64,000 bases of DNA from contig JABISF010000015.1 of the NCBI GenBank assembly GCA_018699935.1, forward strand, positions 1 through 64,000, in the 5' to 3' direction. The notes under the pieces were generated by a model that was given only the letters and a program-made list of their open reading frames with translations, searched no databases and was not told where the DNA came from. Position numbers and translations under genes: made by a program. Below, piece by piece: positions 44,833 through 55,313 of the stretch. The stretch is from Flavobacteriaceae bacterium. Lineage in GTDB: Bacteria; Bacteroidota; Bacteroidia; Flavobacteriales; Flavobacteriaceae. Each line of letters opens with the position of its first letter. Position 1 is the first letter of the stretch.

Positions 44833-45078
44833 ATGAAATCAAAATCTTCTTCAAAACAATTTTTATTTGGAAAGCGCAACTATCGCTTTTTATTTATTGC
44901 TTTTCTTTTGATTGCCGTTGGATTTATTTTGATGTCCGGTGGAGGCAGCGACGACCCCCTTGTTTTTAATCCCGAAATATTCAACTTCAGAAGAATTCGA
45001 TTGTCTCCAACACTTGTCTTAATGGGATTTGGCGTGGCGGTCTATTCAATACTTACCCGAGATAAATCATCTCAATGA
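44833..45078 (+). CDS. DUF3098 small membrane protein
   Basis: This 81-aa protein has a Lys-rich start, a first span near 20-35 and a second near 58-74, with the family string LMSGGGSDDP between. DUF3098 is a Bacteroidota family of unknown function, always found in my recollection between ftsX and uppP. It overlaps uppP by 4 nt, so a role in envelope growth is plausible but unproven. Confidence 0.88.
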   Translation: MKSKSSSKQFLFGKRNYRFLFIAFLLIAVGFILMSGGGSDDPLVFNPEIFNFRRIRLSPTLVLMGFGVAVYSILTRDKSSQ

Positions 45079-45869
45079 ATTATTTAGAGTCGCTTGTTTT
45101 AGGAATCATTCAGGGAATCACAGAGTTTTTGCCTATTTCGTCCAGCGGTCATTTGGAGATTGGTAAAGCCCTTTTTGGCACCACCGCTTCGGCTGAGGAA
45201 AGTCTCTTTTTAACTTTAGCACTGCATACCGCCACCGCATTGAGTACTTTGGTGGTCTTCCGTAAAGAAATTGGAGTCATCCTTGGAGGATTGTTTCAAT
45301 TAAAAATCAACGAAAGTTGGATTTTCGCAGTAAAGATTATATTGTCCATGATTCCTGCTGTTTTTATCGGTCTTTTTTTTGAAGAAAAAATCACCGCCTT
45401 GTTTGATGAAAACATTCTTTTGGTGGGAGTCCTTTTGTTGGTCACAGCAGGGCTGCTTTTTTGGGCGGATCGAGCCAAAGCAACCTCCAAAGATGTGGGT
45501 TACAACAATGCTGTGCTGATTGGAATTGTTCAGGCAATCGCTATTCTTCCGGGTATTTCGCGAAGTGGTGCTACCATAGCCACCGCCGTACTTTTGGGGA
45601 TTGACCGAACCAAAGCCGCTCGCTTTTCATTTTTGATGGTTCTTCCTTTAATTTTTGGAAGTATGGCCAAAAGCATCTTGGATGCCGAAAATACAGCAGG
45701 TAGCAACACCGCCGTTCTCCCCCTTCTTTTGGGATTTGTCGCTGCTTTTGTTACCGGAATCATCGCCTGTAAATGGATGATTCGAATCGTTCAAAAAAGT
45801 CAATTAAAATACTTCAGCCTTTATTGCGCCCTGGTGGGTTTCAGTGCGATTCTTTATGAACTTATTTGA
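45075..45869 (+). CDS. uppP: Undecaprenyl-diphosphate phosphatase
   Basis: UppP (BacA) recycles undecaprenyl diphosphate to the monophosphate carrier for wall and glycan synthesis. This 264-aa protein has about eight spans and both active-site motifs: ITEFLPISSSGHLEIGKALFG (read at about 14-34) and ILPGISRSGATIATAVLLG near 156-174. It overlaps DUF3098 by 4 nt and truB by 14 nt. Confidence 0.95.
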   Translation: MNYLESLVLGIIQGITEFLPISSSGHLEIGKALFGTTASAEESLFLTLALHTATALSTLVVFRKEIGVILGGLFQLKINESWIFAVKIILSMIPAVFIGLFFEEKITALFDENILLVGVLLLVTAGLLFWADRAKATSKDVGYNNAVLIGIVQAIAILPGISRSGATIATAVLLGIDRTKAARFSFLMVLPLIFGSMAKSILDAENTAGSNTAVLPLLLGFVAAFVTGIIACKWMIRIVQKSQLKYFSLYCALVGFSAILYELI

Positions 45870-46581
45870 TCAAAATTTTACTGCGGAACAACTCCAAGAC
45901 GGGCATTTGATTGCCATCGACAAACCATTGCATTGGACTTCTTTTCAAGTGGTCAATAAGGTGCGTTGGCATTTACAAAATCATTGTAAAATCAAAAAAT
46001 TAAAAGTGGGTCATGCCGGAACTTTGGATCCCTTGGCCACTGGATTATTATTGCTTTGCACGGGAAAAATGACGAAATCCATAGAGCAGCTTCAAGGACA
46101 AGAAAAAGTCTACACCGGTCAATTCGTTTTAGGCGCCAGTACTCCTTCCTATGATTTGGAAACTCCCATTGATCAATATTTTCCTACCGAGCATATTACC
46201 GCGGAAAAAATAAGGGAAGTTGCCCAACAATTTACGGGTACAATTGATCAAAAACCACCACTATTTTCTGCCCTTAAAAAAGAAGGCAGACGCCTGTATG
46301 AAATTGCTCGTGCTGGAGAAACCGTTGAGATTGCCTCCAGAAAAGTACATATTGCCTCCTTTGAAATGACCGCAATAGAATTACCCATTCTTTCTTTTAG
46401 AGTGCGCTGTAGCAAAGGAACCTATATTCGATCGTTGGCGCATGACTTTGGGAAAGCACTGGATACTGGTGCCCACCTTTCGCAATTGAGAAGAACGGCC
46501 ATAGGCGAACACCATGTGGACAATGCTTTTCATTTAGAAATCGAAGAAAACCAGACCCAAGCACAGTATAAGGAGAATTAA
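45856..46581 (+). CDS. truB: tRNA pseudouridine(55) synthase TruB
   Basis: TruB makes Psi55 in the tRNA T-loop. This 241-aa protein has the catalytic Asp in KVGHAGTLDPLATGLLLL, followed by YTGQFVLGASTPSYD and FSALKKEGRRLYEIAR, and a RCSKGTYIRSLAHDFG segment. It uses ATG 45856; a GTG at 45844 is in frame but further inside uppP. It is the last gene of the envelope block and precedes nadA by 28 nt. Confidence 0.94.
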   Translation: MNLFDQNFTAEQLQDGHLIAIDKPLHWTSFQVVNKVRWHLQNHCKIKKLKVGHAGTLDPLATGLLLLCTGKMTKSIEQLQGQEKVYTGQFVLGASTPSYDLETPIDQYFPTEHITAEKIREVAQQFTGTIDQKPPLFSALKKEGRRLYEIARAGETVEIASRKVHIASFEMTAIELPILSFRVRCSKGTYIRSLAHDFGKALDTGAHLSQLRRTAIGEHHVDNAFHLEIEENQTQAQYKEN

Positions 46582-46609
46582 TTTGGTAAATTTACAATTA
46601 AGAACGTAA

Positions 46610-47608
46610 ATGAGCATGCAAACGAATCCAACGCAATTGACAGACCTACAAAAATTGGGCTATCTCAATGCTCCCATCCCAAAGGACGTAGATCTTGTTG
46701 CTGCTATTCAACAATTGAAGAAAGAAAAAAACGCAGTGCTTTTGGCGCACTATTATCAAGATGCAGCCATCCAAGAATTGGCCGATTATTTGGGGGACAG
46801 TCTGTACCTCGCGCAAATGGCTGCCAAAGTAGATGCTGCAATTATTGTTTTTGCGGGAGTACATTTTATGGCAGAAACTGCCAAAATCATCAATCCTACC
46901 AAAAAAGTTTTGCTTCCCGACCTGAAAGCGGGTTGCTCTTTGGCCGACTCCTGCCCTCCTGCAGACTTTGCTGCATTTAAGGCACAACATCCCAATGCGG
47001 TGGTGGTCACCTACATCAATTGCTCTGCGGAAATCAAAGCATTGAGTGATATTGTTTGCACCTCTAGCAATGCCAAAAGAGTCATCGACTCCATTCCCAT
47101 GGATCGAGAAATTATTTTTGCTCCCGATAGAAATCTGGGTCGCTATTTGATGAAAGAAACGGGACGGGAGATGTTGCTCTGGGACGGCTCTTGTATTGTA
47201 CATGAAGCGTTTTCGTTCGACAAAATTGTAGCCCTCTCCAAAGCCAATCCCACTGCCAAATTCATTGCGCATCCGGAAAGTGAGTCCCCCGTTTTAGAAG
47301 TGGCACACTATATTGGAAGCACCTCGGGTTTGCTCAATTTTGTTCAAAAAGACCCTGCTACTACCTATATTGTTGCAACCGAAGCGGGAATTTTACACGA
47401 AATGCAAAAGCAATGTCCTGAAAAAACATTTATTCCAGCTCCTGTAGAAGATGAGACCTGTGCCTGCTCTGAATGTGCCTATATGAAATTGAATACGCTA
47501 GAGAAATTATATAACTGTATGCGCCACGAACAACCCGAGATCTTGTTGGACGAAACCCTCATGACCTCCGCTCGTCAGCCCATAGAACGCATGCTTGCAC
47601 TCGGATAA
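46610..47608 (+). CDS. nadA: Quinolinate synthase
   Basis: NadA condenses iminoaspartate with dihydroxyacetone phosphate to quinolinate using a 4Fe-4S cluster. This 332-aa protein has [19 protein letters not shown], cluster Cys109 in [26 protein letters not shown], and a C-terminal [17 protein letters not shown] 46610 and ATG 46616 are both possible starts. nadB follows after 2 nt. Confidence 0.95.
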   Translation: MSMQTNPTQLTDLQKLGYLNAPIPKDVDLVAAIQQLKKEKNAVLLAHYYQDAAIQELADYLGDSLYLAQMAAKVDAAIIVFAGVHFMAETAKIINPTKKVLLPDLKAGCSLADSCPPADFAAFKAQHPNAVVVTYINCSAEIKALSDIVCTSSNAKRVIDSIPMDREIIFAPDRNLGRYLMKETGREMLLWDGSCIVHEAFSFDKIVALSKANPTAKFIAHPESESPVLEVAHYIGSTSGLLNFVQKDPATTYIVATEAGILHEMQKQCPEKTFIPAPVEDETCACSECAYMKLNTLEKLYNCMRHEQPEILLDETLMTSARQPIERMLALG

Positions 47609-47610
47609 AC

Positions 47611-49167
47611 ATGGTGAAAGACATCCTTGTCATTGGTACCGGAATCTCAGGTTTAACATTTGCGATCAAAACCGCCCAAAAAAACCCTGAAGTCTCTATT
47701 GTCCTTATTGCCAAAGCCGATTTGTCGGAAGGAAATACACGTTACGCCCAAGGAGGGATTGCGGTGGTGTCCAATTTTAAAATAGATTCCTACCAAAAAC
47801 ACATCGACGACACCTTGATTGCTGGCGACGGCTCCTGCGATCCGGAAGTGGTTAAATTTGTGGTGGAAGAAGGACACGAACGCTTGCAAGAGTTGATCGG
47901 CTGGGGAACACAATTTGACACCCAAGACAATCTCCTGCATTTGGCTAAAGAAGGAGGGCATTCGGAAAAACGCATCGTGCATTACAAAGACAGTACTGGA
48001 CAACAAATACAAGACGCACTGATTGCAAAAATCAGAACCTTTCCCAATATTCGTTTATTGGAAAATCATTCCTTGGTTGACTTGATCACCGATCACCATA
48101 CCAAGACAAATTTTAAGCGTTGTTATGGTGCCTATGTAATTTCAAAAGCGCAAGAGGAGATTATTAAAATCAGTGCAAAAATCACGGTACTTTCCACTGG
48201 CGGTGCCGGCAATTTGTATGCGCATACCACCAATCCTGAAATTGCCACCGGCGATGGATTGGGTGCTGCCTATCGTGCAAAAGTGTATATGGAAGGGCTG
48301 CCGTATGTACAGTTTCACCCCACGGCACTGCTGCCCAAAATCGATGGACACACCTTTTTGATTACGGAAGCGGTACGCGGAGCGGGAGGGCTACTTCGAA
48401 ATGCAGAAGGGGATCGATTTATGCCCAAATATGATTCTCGCGCCGAATTGGCACCGCGCGATATCGTTGCCCGTGCCATTGAAAGAGAAATTCAACAATC
48501 AAAAGTCAAACATGTATTTTTAGACGGAAGCCCAATTCCTATAGAAAAATGGGAAACTCGATTTCCAAGCGTTTTTGATACCTGCGCCAGTATTGGTATT
48601 CATCTGCCAAAAGATTATATCCCCATTGTTCCTGCAGCCCATTATTTTTGTGGTGGCATAAAGGTAGATCACCACGGAGCATCACGTTTGAAAGGGCTTT
48701 ACGCCATTGGAGAGTGTAGTGCTACGGGCTTGCATGGTGCTAATCGTTTGGCCTCAAATTCGCTGCTGGAATCTTTGGTCTACTCCCATCGTGCTGCACT
48801 TGCTGCGCTGGAGGAGCTGCAACAAAAACTACCCGACGATGCCTTCTATGAGCAAATCCCAGAATGGATGGGAGACCCCTACACCAGCAGTGAAAAAATT
48901 TCGGAAATTGATACGTTACGCAAAAAATTGCAAAGCGTAATGACCGAAAAAGTTGGAATTTTTAAAGACAATATGGGTCTGGAGGAGGCCGATCAAGTCA
49001 TGGCTGGCATCTACGATGCTGTCATTACACTCTATAACAACAATAAACTCACACTTGCCTTGAGCGAATTGAGAAATATGGTTAGTATTGCTCACTTATT
49101 GATCAAACAAGCCAAGTTATTAAAAGTCAACAAAGGCGTGTTTTACAATCAAGACAATGTATCCTAG
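47611..49167 (+). CDS. nadB: L-aspartate oxidase
   Basis: NadB oxidises L-aspartate to iminoaspartate with FAD, feeding NadA. This 518-aa flavoprotein has the FAD fold VIGTGISGLTFAIK, GNTRYAQGGIAVV, the substrate site HFHPTA-type segment (QFHPTALL), and GGIKVDHHGAS with GLYAIGECSATGLHGANRL before a helical C-terminal domain. It overlaps nadC by 11 nt. Confidence 0.95.
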   Translation: MVKDILVIGTGISGLTFAIKTAQKNPEVSIVLIAKADLSEGNTRYAQGGIAVVSNFKIDSYQKHIDDTLIAGDGSCDPEVVKFVVEEGHERLQELIGWGTQFDTQDNLLHLAKEGGHSEKRIVHYKDSTGQQIQDALIAKIRTFPNIRLLENHSLVDLITDHHTKTNFKRCYGAYVISKAQEEIIKISAKITVLSTGGAGNLYAHTTNPEIATGDGLGAAYRAKVYMEGLPYVQFHPTALLPKIDGHTFLITEAVRGAGGLLRNAEGDRFMPKYDSRAELAPRDIVARAIEREIQQSKVKHVFLDGSPIPIEKWETRFPSVFDTCASIGIHLPKDYIPIVPAAHYFCGGIKVDHHGASRLKGLYAIGECSATGLHGANRLASNSLLESLVYSHRAALAALEELQQKLPDDAFYEQIPEWMGDPYTSSEKISEIDTLRKKLQSVMTEKVGIFKDNMGLEEADQVMAGIYDAVITLYNNNKLTLALSELRNMVSIAHLLIKQAKLLKVNKGVFYNQDNVS

Positions 49168-50032
49168 TTATTTCGAAACACATCGTGATGCTTTTATGCA
49201 TTTTATAAAAAATGCTTTGGAAGAAGACATTCAAAGCGGTGATGAAACCAGTTTGTCATGCATTGATGAGGACGCAAAAAACAGTGCTCAACTGATTGTA
49301 AAAGAAGACTGTATCCTTGCTGGGGTGGAATTGGCACAAGCTATTTTTGAATATTACGACCCTTCATTAAATTTTACCACGCACATATCCGATGGTACTG
49401 CCGTAAAAAAAGGAGCCATTGCTTTCACCGTAGCCGGGAGTTCGCGTGCGCTGCTTTCAACAGAACGAGTTGTCCTCAACTGTATGCAACGAATGAGTGG
49501 TATTGCCAGCCTTACCCATGCATACACCCAAATGATTGCTCATACTTCTTGCACACTTTTAGACACCCGAAAAACGACTCCCAATTTTAGATATCCCGAA
49601 AAATGGGCCGTAGCAATTGGTGGGGGGAAAAATCACCGCATCGGTTTGTTTGATGCTCTGATGATTAAAGACAACCACGTTGATTATTGTGGAGGGATGA
49701 CCCGCGCCTTAGAAAGAACAACGACCTATTTGCGGCAACAAAAGAAAGACTTAGAAGTCATCGTAGAAGTTCGCAACGAGAAAGAGCTTTTGGAAGCTCT
49801 TCCCTTTGCATGTGTCTCCCGAATTCTGTTGGACAACCACCAGCCTGAGACACTTCAAAAAGCAGTACAGCTGATTGCGGGAAGAAAACCCACCGAAGCC
49901 TCGGGCAACATTACCGCTGCCAATTTGGTAGCCATGGCAGAAACTGGGGTCGACTATATTTCTTTGGGTGCCTTGACGCATTCTGCAAAAAATATTGATT
50001 TAAGCCTAAAGGCCACAATTAGCAACACATAA
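49157..50032 (+). CDS. nadC: Nicotinate-nucleotide pyrophosphorylase (quinolinate phosphoribosyltransferase)
   Basis: NadC converts quinolinate and PRPP to nicotinate mononucleotide. This 291-aa protein has EEDIQSGDETS, LNCMQRMSGIASLTHAY, LDTRKTTPNFR, KNHRIGLFDALMIKDNHV and a C-terminal GVDYISLGALTHS. ATG 49157 overlaps the nadB end; an ATG at 49196 is less likely because it drops conserved N-terminal residues. It finishes the nadABC de novo NAD operon. Confidence 0.95.
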   Translation: MYPSYFETHRDAFMHFIKNALEEDIQSGDETSLSCIDEDAKNSAQLIVKEDCILAGVELAQAIFEYYDPSLNFTTHISDGTAVKKGAIAFTVAGSSRALLSTERVVLNCMQRMSGIASLTHAYTQMIAHTSCTLLDTRKTTPNFRYPEKWAVAIGGGKNHRIGLFDALMIKDNHVDYCGGMTRALERTTTYLRQQKKDLEVIVEVRNEKELLEALPFACVSRILLDNHQPETLQKAVQLIAGRKPTEASGNITAANLVAMAETGVDYISLGALTHSAKNIDLSLKATISNT

Positions 50033-50068
50033 ATTCAACTTGCACCTTACTAATTCTTCTTTAATTTC

Positions 50069-50076
50069 TATATTTG
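50069..50076 (+). promoter_or_regulatory. Candidate -7 box for pyrH-frr
   Basis: TATATTTG matches TAnnTTTG, 19 nt before the pyrH ATG. A TTG at 50040-50042 lies about 26 nt upstream, slightly long for -33. Confidence 0.55.
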
Positions 50077-50095
50077 TGGGGAATATTTTTCTTCC

Positions 50096-50803
50096 ATGAA
50101 ATACCAACGCATTTTACTGAAGCTAAGTGGTGAAGCCCTGATGGGAAATCAAACCTACGGCATTGATCCCGAGCAAATTAACAATTATGCTAAAGAAATA
50201 AAAGAGGTTTTTGACACCGGTGTAGAGATTGCCATCGTCATTGGAGGAGGGAATATTTTCAGAGGTATTTCCGGATCTAGCAAAGGCATGGATCGTGTAC
50301 AAGCAGATTATATGGGGATGTTGGCTACCGTGATTAACGGATTGGCGTTACAATCGGCACTTGAAAACAACGATGTCCCTACCAGACTTCAAACCGCTAT
50401 TAAAATTGAAGCCATCGCGGAACCTTTTATCAAGAGAAAAGCAACGCGACACTTGGAAAAAGGGCGAGTAGTGATTTTTGGTTCGGGAACTGGTAATCCT
50501 TTTTTTACTACCGACTCAGCAGCTGTTTTAAGAGCGATTGAAATTGAAGCCGACGTCATCTTGAAAGGCACCCGTGTTGATGGCATCTATACCTCCGACC
50601 CAGAGAAAAATAAAGAAGCCGTCAAATTTGATACTCTTTCTTTTGATGACGTGCTTAAAAAAGGGTTGAAAATTATGGACACCACCGCTTTTACATTAAG
50701 CCAAGAAAATAAATTGCCCATCATTGTTTTTGACATGAATACCAAGGGGAATTTATTGAATGTAGTTAAAGGTGAAAAAATAGGAACTCGTGTTGATTTA
50801 TAA
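50096..50803 (+). CDS. pyrH: UMP kinase
   Basis: PyrH phosphorylates UMP to UDP. This 235-aa amino-acid-kinase-fold enzyme has [21 protein letters not shown], a [13 protein letters not shown] segment near 138-150, and [14 protein letters not shown]. Bacterial UMP kinases are hexameric and regulated by GTP and UTP. It is 11 nt from frr, the usual order. Confidence 0.96.
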   Translation: MKYQRILLKLSGEALMGNQTYGIDPEQINNYAKEIKEVFDTGVEIAIVIGGGNIFRGISGSSKGMDRVQADYMGMLATVINGLALQSALENNDVPTRLQTAIKIEAIAEPFIKRKATRHLEKGRVVIFGSGTGNPFFTTDSAAVLRAIEIEADVILKGTRVDGIYTSDPEKNKEAVKFDTLSFDDVLKKGLKIMDTTAFTLSQENKLPIIVFDMNTKGNLLNVVKGEKIGTRVDL

Positions 50804-50814
50804 TTCGTTAAGTC

Positions 50815-51369
50815 ATGAATGAAGAATTAGATTTTATTGTTGATACCGCAAAGGAAGACATGGAACTTGCCATTGCGCATTTGGAAAAAGAAATGTTGAA
50901 TATCCGAGCCGGAAAAGCCAACCCTGTGATGTTGTCTTCCGTGAAATTGGATTATTACGGGAGTATCACCCCCATTTCGCAGGTGGCCAATATCAATGCC
51001 CCCGATGGTCGTACCCTTGTCATTCAACCCTGGGAAAAGAAAATGATAGGGGAAATCGAAAAGGCCATACAGGTGGCGAATCTTGGTTTTAATCCCATGA
51101 ATAATGGAGAATCCATTATTATCAATATCCCACCCCTGACAGAGGACCGAAGAAAAGAGTTAGCAAAAATTGCTAAGTCTGAAACCGAACAAGCCAAAGT
51201 CAGTATCCGTGCGGCGCGAAAAGAGGCAAATTCAGAAATTAAAAAATCTGATGCTTCGGAGGATTTGCAAAAAAATTACGAAATCGACATTCAAAATCTA
51301 ACCGACAAATACGTGGCGCTAACCGACACTATTTTCACCAAAAAAGAAGCAGAAATCTTAACTGTATAG
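50815..51369 (+). CDS. frr: Ribosome recycling factor
   Basis: Frr with EF-G splits post-termination ribosomes. The 184-aa protein is the usual length, with the family start of acidic helix, RAGKANPVMLSSVKLDYYG, TPISQVANINAPDGRTLVI and IIINIPPLTEDRRKEL. It shares the pyrH transcript. Confidence 0.96.
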   Translation: MNEELDFIVDTAKEDMELAIAHLEKEMLNIRAGKANPVMLSSVKLDYYGSITPISQVANINAPDGRTLVIQPWEKKMIGEIEKAIQVANLGFNPMNNGESIIINIPPLTEDRRKELAKIAKSETEQAKVSIRAARKEANSEIKKSDASEDLQKNYEIDIQNLTDKYVALTDTIFTKKEAEILTV

Positions 51370-51397
51370 TGCATCGCATGTAACATACAAGGCCTTG

Positions 51398-53770
51398 ATG
51401 AAAAAGAAAAAAGACTGGGACATATGGGGCCTTGTGGCAAGAATTATTCTTCGCAATCGTATTATACTATTATTGGGAATCATTGGGATGACGTGCTATT
51501 GGGGCACCCAATGGAAATACATGCAATTCACCTTTAGTGAAGCCAATCTTCTCCCCGACAATCATCCGGAAAACCTACGCTATAAAGATTTTGTTCAACG
51601 CTTTGGTGAAGAAGGCAATGTAATGGTCATTGCGTTAAAAGACACTGCTTTTTTTACCCCTCCAGTCAGAAATGCGTGGCGCCAACTCAATAAAGAGCTC
51701 GAAGCTTTTACGGAGATTGCTTATGTGCTGTCTACAGAAAATATCGTGGAATTAACCAAAGATGAGGAAGCGCAAAAGTTGGCTCTAAATCCGCTTTCTC
51801 TGAGTGAGGTCGAAGACGCTGAAGGGATTTTAAAATTTAAACAAAAACTTTTTTTGGAGCTTCCTTTTTACGAAAATCTCATCCTAAATAAGGAATCCCA
51901 AACCGTCCGATCCATACTTTATATGGATCCTGAAATTGTAAACACCTCAAAGCGAAAAGATTTTATTTTTGATCAATTTGTCCCTGCTATAGAAGCCTTT
52001 GAAAAGGAATTTCAAAAAGATGTGAAAATTTCGGGCATGCCCTACATCCGAACCTTAAATGCACAAAACATCGTTGATGAAATTCAACTCTTTGTGTTGG
52101 GAGCTGCATTTGTAACCACGCTCATTTTCTTTCTTTTTTTCCGTTCCTTTAGAGCTACCTTCATATCCCTAACGGTGGTAACGATAGGCGTGATGTGGGC
52201 TTTTGGTGTCTTGGGATGGATGGGCTATGAAATTACGGTTCTTACAGCACTTATTCCACCGCTAATAATTGTCATTGGCGTTCCCAATTGTATCTTTTTA
52301 ATCAATAAGTATCAGCAAGAAGTAGACAAGCACAAGAATCAAGCAAAATCCTTACAGCGGGTGATTTCCAAAGTTGGAAATGCCACTTTGATGACCAATT
52401 TGACAACTGCATCCGGTTTTGCCACTTTTATTTTGACCAATAGTCAAATCCTTAAAGAGTTTGGGGTGGTGGCCTCGATCAATATCGTTACTGTTTTCCT
52501 CTTATCGCTGTTGTTGATTCCCATCATCTATAGTTTTATGCACATCCCCAAAAAGAAGCATTTAAAGCATTTAAAAAACAAAAGCATCATGTTTTTTGTT
52601 TCGTGGATGGAAAGCAAGGTGCGTTATAAAAGAATCAACGTGTATATCATTTCTTTACTCGGTTTGGTTCTTGGTATTATTGGGATTTATCAAATACAAA
52701 TATCGGGGAGTATGATTGAGGACATGCCCCACTCTGCTCCATTTTATAAAGATATTCAATTCTTTGACACTACCTTCAACGGAATTGTTCCTTTGGAAAT
52801 TTTGATCGATACTCAACGTGAAAACGGTTTGATAAAACCCGCCACCTTGCAACGGATGAATAAGTTGCAAGAGAGCATCGCAGAAATTCCCGAGCTGGCA
52901 CCTCCCCTTTCGGTAGTGAACTTGGTAAAGTTTGCTAAACAAGCCTATTATAACGGCAATCCTAACTATTTCAGCATCCCAACCAGTCAGGAAAATAGTT
53001 TTATTTACCCCTATTTAAGTAATTCCAATGGAGCCGGCAACCTCCTCGAAGGCTATGTAGATTCCACTGCGCAATACGGTCGCATCACCACCTTTATGAA
53101 AGACGTAAAGACAGACCGTATGGAGGCGATAGAGGCAACATTAATTCAAAATATTGAAAAGATTTTTCCCAAAGATCGCTATACGGTGGACCTGACCGGG
53201 AAGGCATTGATTTTCTTGAAAGGAACCAAATACTTGATCAACAACCTGATTTTGTCACTGTCCTTAGCCGTTCTTTTGATTGCGCTATTTATGGCCTTTT
53301 TGTTTCGCTCTTTCAAGATGATTATTATTTCATTGATTCCAAATTTGCTTCCACTCATCATCACCGCTGGGGTAATGGGTTTTACGGGAATTCCGCTAAA
53401 ACCCTCGACCATCTTGGTGTTCAGTATCGCCTTTGGAATTTCGGTGGATGACACCATTCACTTTTTAGCCAAATATCGGCAAGAGTTGATTTCTAATGGT
53501 TGGAAAATAAAAACTGCCGTTTATGCGGCTTTAAAAGAAACCGGAATTAGTATGTTTTATACTTCGGTAGTACTGTTTTTTGGTTTCTCCGTTTTTCTTA
53601 CCTCCAATTTTGGAGGCACACAGGCCTTGGGAGGCTTGGTTGCCGTAACCCTTTTTATGGCGATGTTGGCCAATTTAATCTTACTTCCCTCCTTACTTAT
53701 CTCGCTAGAAGATACGGTCAGTAATCAAAAAGTGATCAAACCTTCAAAGATCAAGATTCTTGATGAATAA
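51398..53770 (+). CDS. MMPL/RND-superfamily membrane transporter
   Basis: This 790-aa protein has an RND/MMPL layout: an N-terminal span near 22-40, a large periplasmic domain, five spans (about 230-395), a second periplasmic domain and five more spans to about 770. It has the sterol-sensing-like pattern with Asp residues in the later helices (ISVDDTIHFLAKYRQ near 680-695). Members export lipids or drugs, or move hopanoids; the substrate is unknown. ATG 51398 is used; a TTG at 51395 abuts it. Confidence 0.88.
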   Translation: MKKKKDWDIWGLVARIILRNRIILLLGIIGMTCYWGTQWKYMQFTFSEANLLPDNHPENLRYKDFVQRFGEEGNVMVIALKDTAFFTPPVRNAWRQLNKELEAFTEIAYVLSTENIVELTKDEEAQKLALNPLSLSEVEDAEGILKFKQKLFLELPFYENLILNKESQTVRSILYMDPEIVNTSKRKDFIFDQFVPAIEAFEKEFQKDVKISGMPYIRTLNAQNIVDEIQLFVLGAAFVTTLIFFLFFRSFRATFISLTVVTIGVMWAFGVLGWMGYEITVLTALIPPLIIVIGVPNCIFLINKYQQEVDKHKNQAKSLQRVISKVGNATLMTNLTTASGFATFILTNSQILKEFGVVASINIVTVFLLSLLLIPIIYSFMHIPKKKHLKHLKNKSIMFFVSWMESKVRYKRINVYIISLLGLVLGIIGIYQIQISGSMIEDMPHSAPFYKDIQFFDTTFNGIVPLEILIDTQRENGLIKPATLQRMNKLQESIAEIPELAPPLSVVNLVKFAKQAYYNGNPNYFSIPTSQENSFIYPYLSNSNGAGNLLEGYVDSTAQYGRITTFMKDVKTDRMEAIEATLIQNIEKIFPKDRYTVDLTGKALIFLKGTKYLINNLILSLSLAVLLIALFMAFLFRSFKMIIISLIPNLLPLIITAGVMGFTGIPLKPSTILVFSIAFGISVDDTIHFLAKYRQELISNGWKIKTAVYAALKETGISMFYTSVVLFFGFSVFLTSNFGGTQALGGLVAVTLFMAMLANLILLPSLLISLEDTVSNQKVIKPSKIKILDE

Positions 53771-53808
53771 GTAGGAGTGCTATTGTTAGCCTTTTTTACG
53801 AAATAAAT

Positions 53809-53816
53809 TATCTTTG
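53809..53816 (+). promoter_or_regulatory. Promoter for asnS (-33 and -7 elements)
   Basis: TATCTTTG matches TAnnTTTG, with a TTG at 53783-53785 about 23 nt upstream that suits the -33 element. It lies 18 nt before the ATG at 53835. Confidence 0.6.
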
Positions 53817-53834
53817 TAGGGCTAAAAATAAAGG

Positions 53835-55268
53835 ATGAAGGCGACGAAAATCAGCGAAATAGAACAACAATTAAAAATCAACGCAACTTTTTGTGTAAAA
53901 GGCTGGGTACGTACGTTCAGAGCCCAACGCTTTATTGCCTTGAATGACGGCTCTACGCTAGACAATCTCCAATGTGTGGTGGACATGGACCAATTCGATG
54001 ATACTTTTCTAAAACAAATCACCACCGGGGCCTCTTTAGCTATCGTTGGGAAATTGGTTGCGAGTCAAGGAAGTGGCCAAAAGTTTGAGATGCAAGTGAC
54101 TGAAATAGAACTATTAGGAGTATCCGATCCTGAGAAATATCCCATACAGCCCAAAAAACACAGTATGGAGTTTTTGCGAGAGAAAGCGCATTTGCGAATT
54201 CGCACCTCCACCTTTTCTGCTGTTATGCGAGTCCGGTCTGCCTTGTCTTTTGCGGTGCATGAATTTTTTCAAGAAAAAGGATTTTATCATGTGCATACCC
54301 CCATCATCACCGGAAGTGATGCCGAAGGCGCTGGGGAAATGTTTCGGGTTTCCACGCTCAATCCTTCCAATCCTCCTAAAAATGAGGATGGAACTATTGC
54401 CTACAAAGAAGATTTTTTTGGAAAAGAAACCAACCTAACCGTTTCCGGTCAATTAGAAGCGGAAACTTATGCCATGGGCTTGGGAGAAGTTTATACTTTT
54501 GGTCCGACGTTTCGAGCGGAAAATTCTAATACTACACGTCATTTGGCAGAATTTTGGATGATTGAACCCGAGATGGCTTTTTACGATTTGGACGACAACA
54601 TGAGTTTGGCAGAAGATTTTATCAGTAGTGTTTTGAAAAAAGTGTTACAACGGTGTGAAAAAGACCTCGCTTTTTTGGATGATCGATTTGCCAAAGAGGA
54701 ACAAGCAAAGCCCCAATTGGAACGCAGTGAAATGGGTTTGTTGGAAAAAATCAATTTTGTTACTCAAAATAAATTTAAAAGGGTCAGTTATACGGAGGCC
54801 ATTGATATCTTGAAAAACTCGAAACCCAATAAAAAGAAAAAATTTAAATACCCGGTCGACGAATGGGGCGTTGACCTTCAAAGCGAGCACGAACGCTTTT
54901 TGGTTGAAAAACACTTTAAATGTCCTGTGATATTATACGACTATCCCAGTGGGATCAAAGCTTTTTATATGCGTCGTAATGAAGATGGAAAAACAGTACG
55001 TGCCATGGATATCTTGTTTCCCGGCATTGGTGAAATTGTTGGGGGTTCACAACGAGAAGAACGTTTGGACGTGTTGGAAAAAAGAATTGAAGAAATGCAT
55101 ATTGACCCCAAAGAACTTTGGTGGTATTTAGATTTAAGACGCTTTGGAACCGTTCCCCACAGTGGTTTTGGGTTGGGTTTTGAACGTTTGGTGCTCTTCA
55201 CTACCGGAATGAGCAATATTAGAGATGTTATTCCATATCCAAGAACACCACAAAATGCAGAATTTTAA
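53835..55268 (+). CDS. asnS: Asparaginyl-tRNA synthetase
   Basis: AsnRS charges tRNA-Asn. This 477-aa class IIb enzyme has an N-terminal OB anticodon domain ([17 protein letters not shown]), motif 1 near [15 protein letters not shown], motif 2 in [15 protein letters not shown] and motif 3 in [12 protein letters not shown]. It carries an insertion of about 100 residues between motifs ([10 protein letters not shown] ... [12 protein letters not shown]) of the kind I recall in Bacteroidota AsnRS. The rpoN gene follows 45 nt later. Confidence 0.95.
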   Translation: MKATKISEIEQQLKINATFCVKGWVRTFRAQRFIALNDGSTLDNLQCVVDMDQFDDTFLKQITTGASLAIVGKLVASQGSGQKFEMQVTEIELLGVSDPEKYPIQPKKHSMEFLREKAHLRIRTSTFSAVMRVRSALSFAVHEFFQEKGFYHVHTPIITGSDAEGAGEMFRVSTLNPSNPPKNEDGTIAYKEDFFGKETNLTVSGQLEAETYAMGLGEVYTFGPTFRAENSNTTRHLAEFWMIEPEMAFYDLDDNMSLAEDFISSVLKKVLQRCEKDLAFLDDRFAKEEQAKPQLERSEMGLLEKINFVTQNKFKRVSYTEAIDILKNSKPNKKKKFKYPVDEWGVDLQSEHERFLVEKHFKCPVILYDYPSGIKAFYMRRNEDGKTVRAMDILFPGIGEIVGGSQREERLDVLEKRIEEMHIDPKELWWYLDLRRFGTVPHSGFGLGFERLVLFTTGMSNIRDVIPYPRTPQNAEF

Positions 55269-55313
55269 GCAAATTTTATTAATTGAAGATTTTTTAATTC
55301 CTAACTTGAATCC

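Noticed and set aside
46646-47272. 208-codon minus-strand frame across nadA
   Set aside because: It is antisense to an intact nadA with its Cys ligands.
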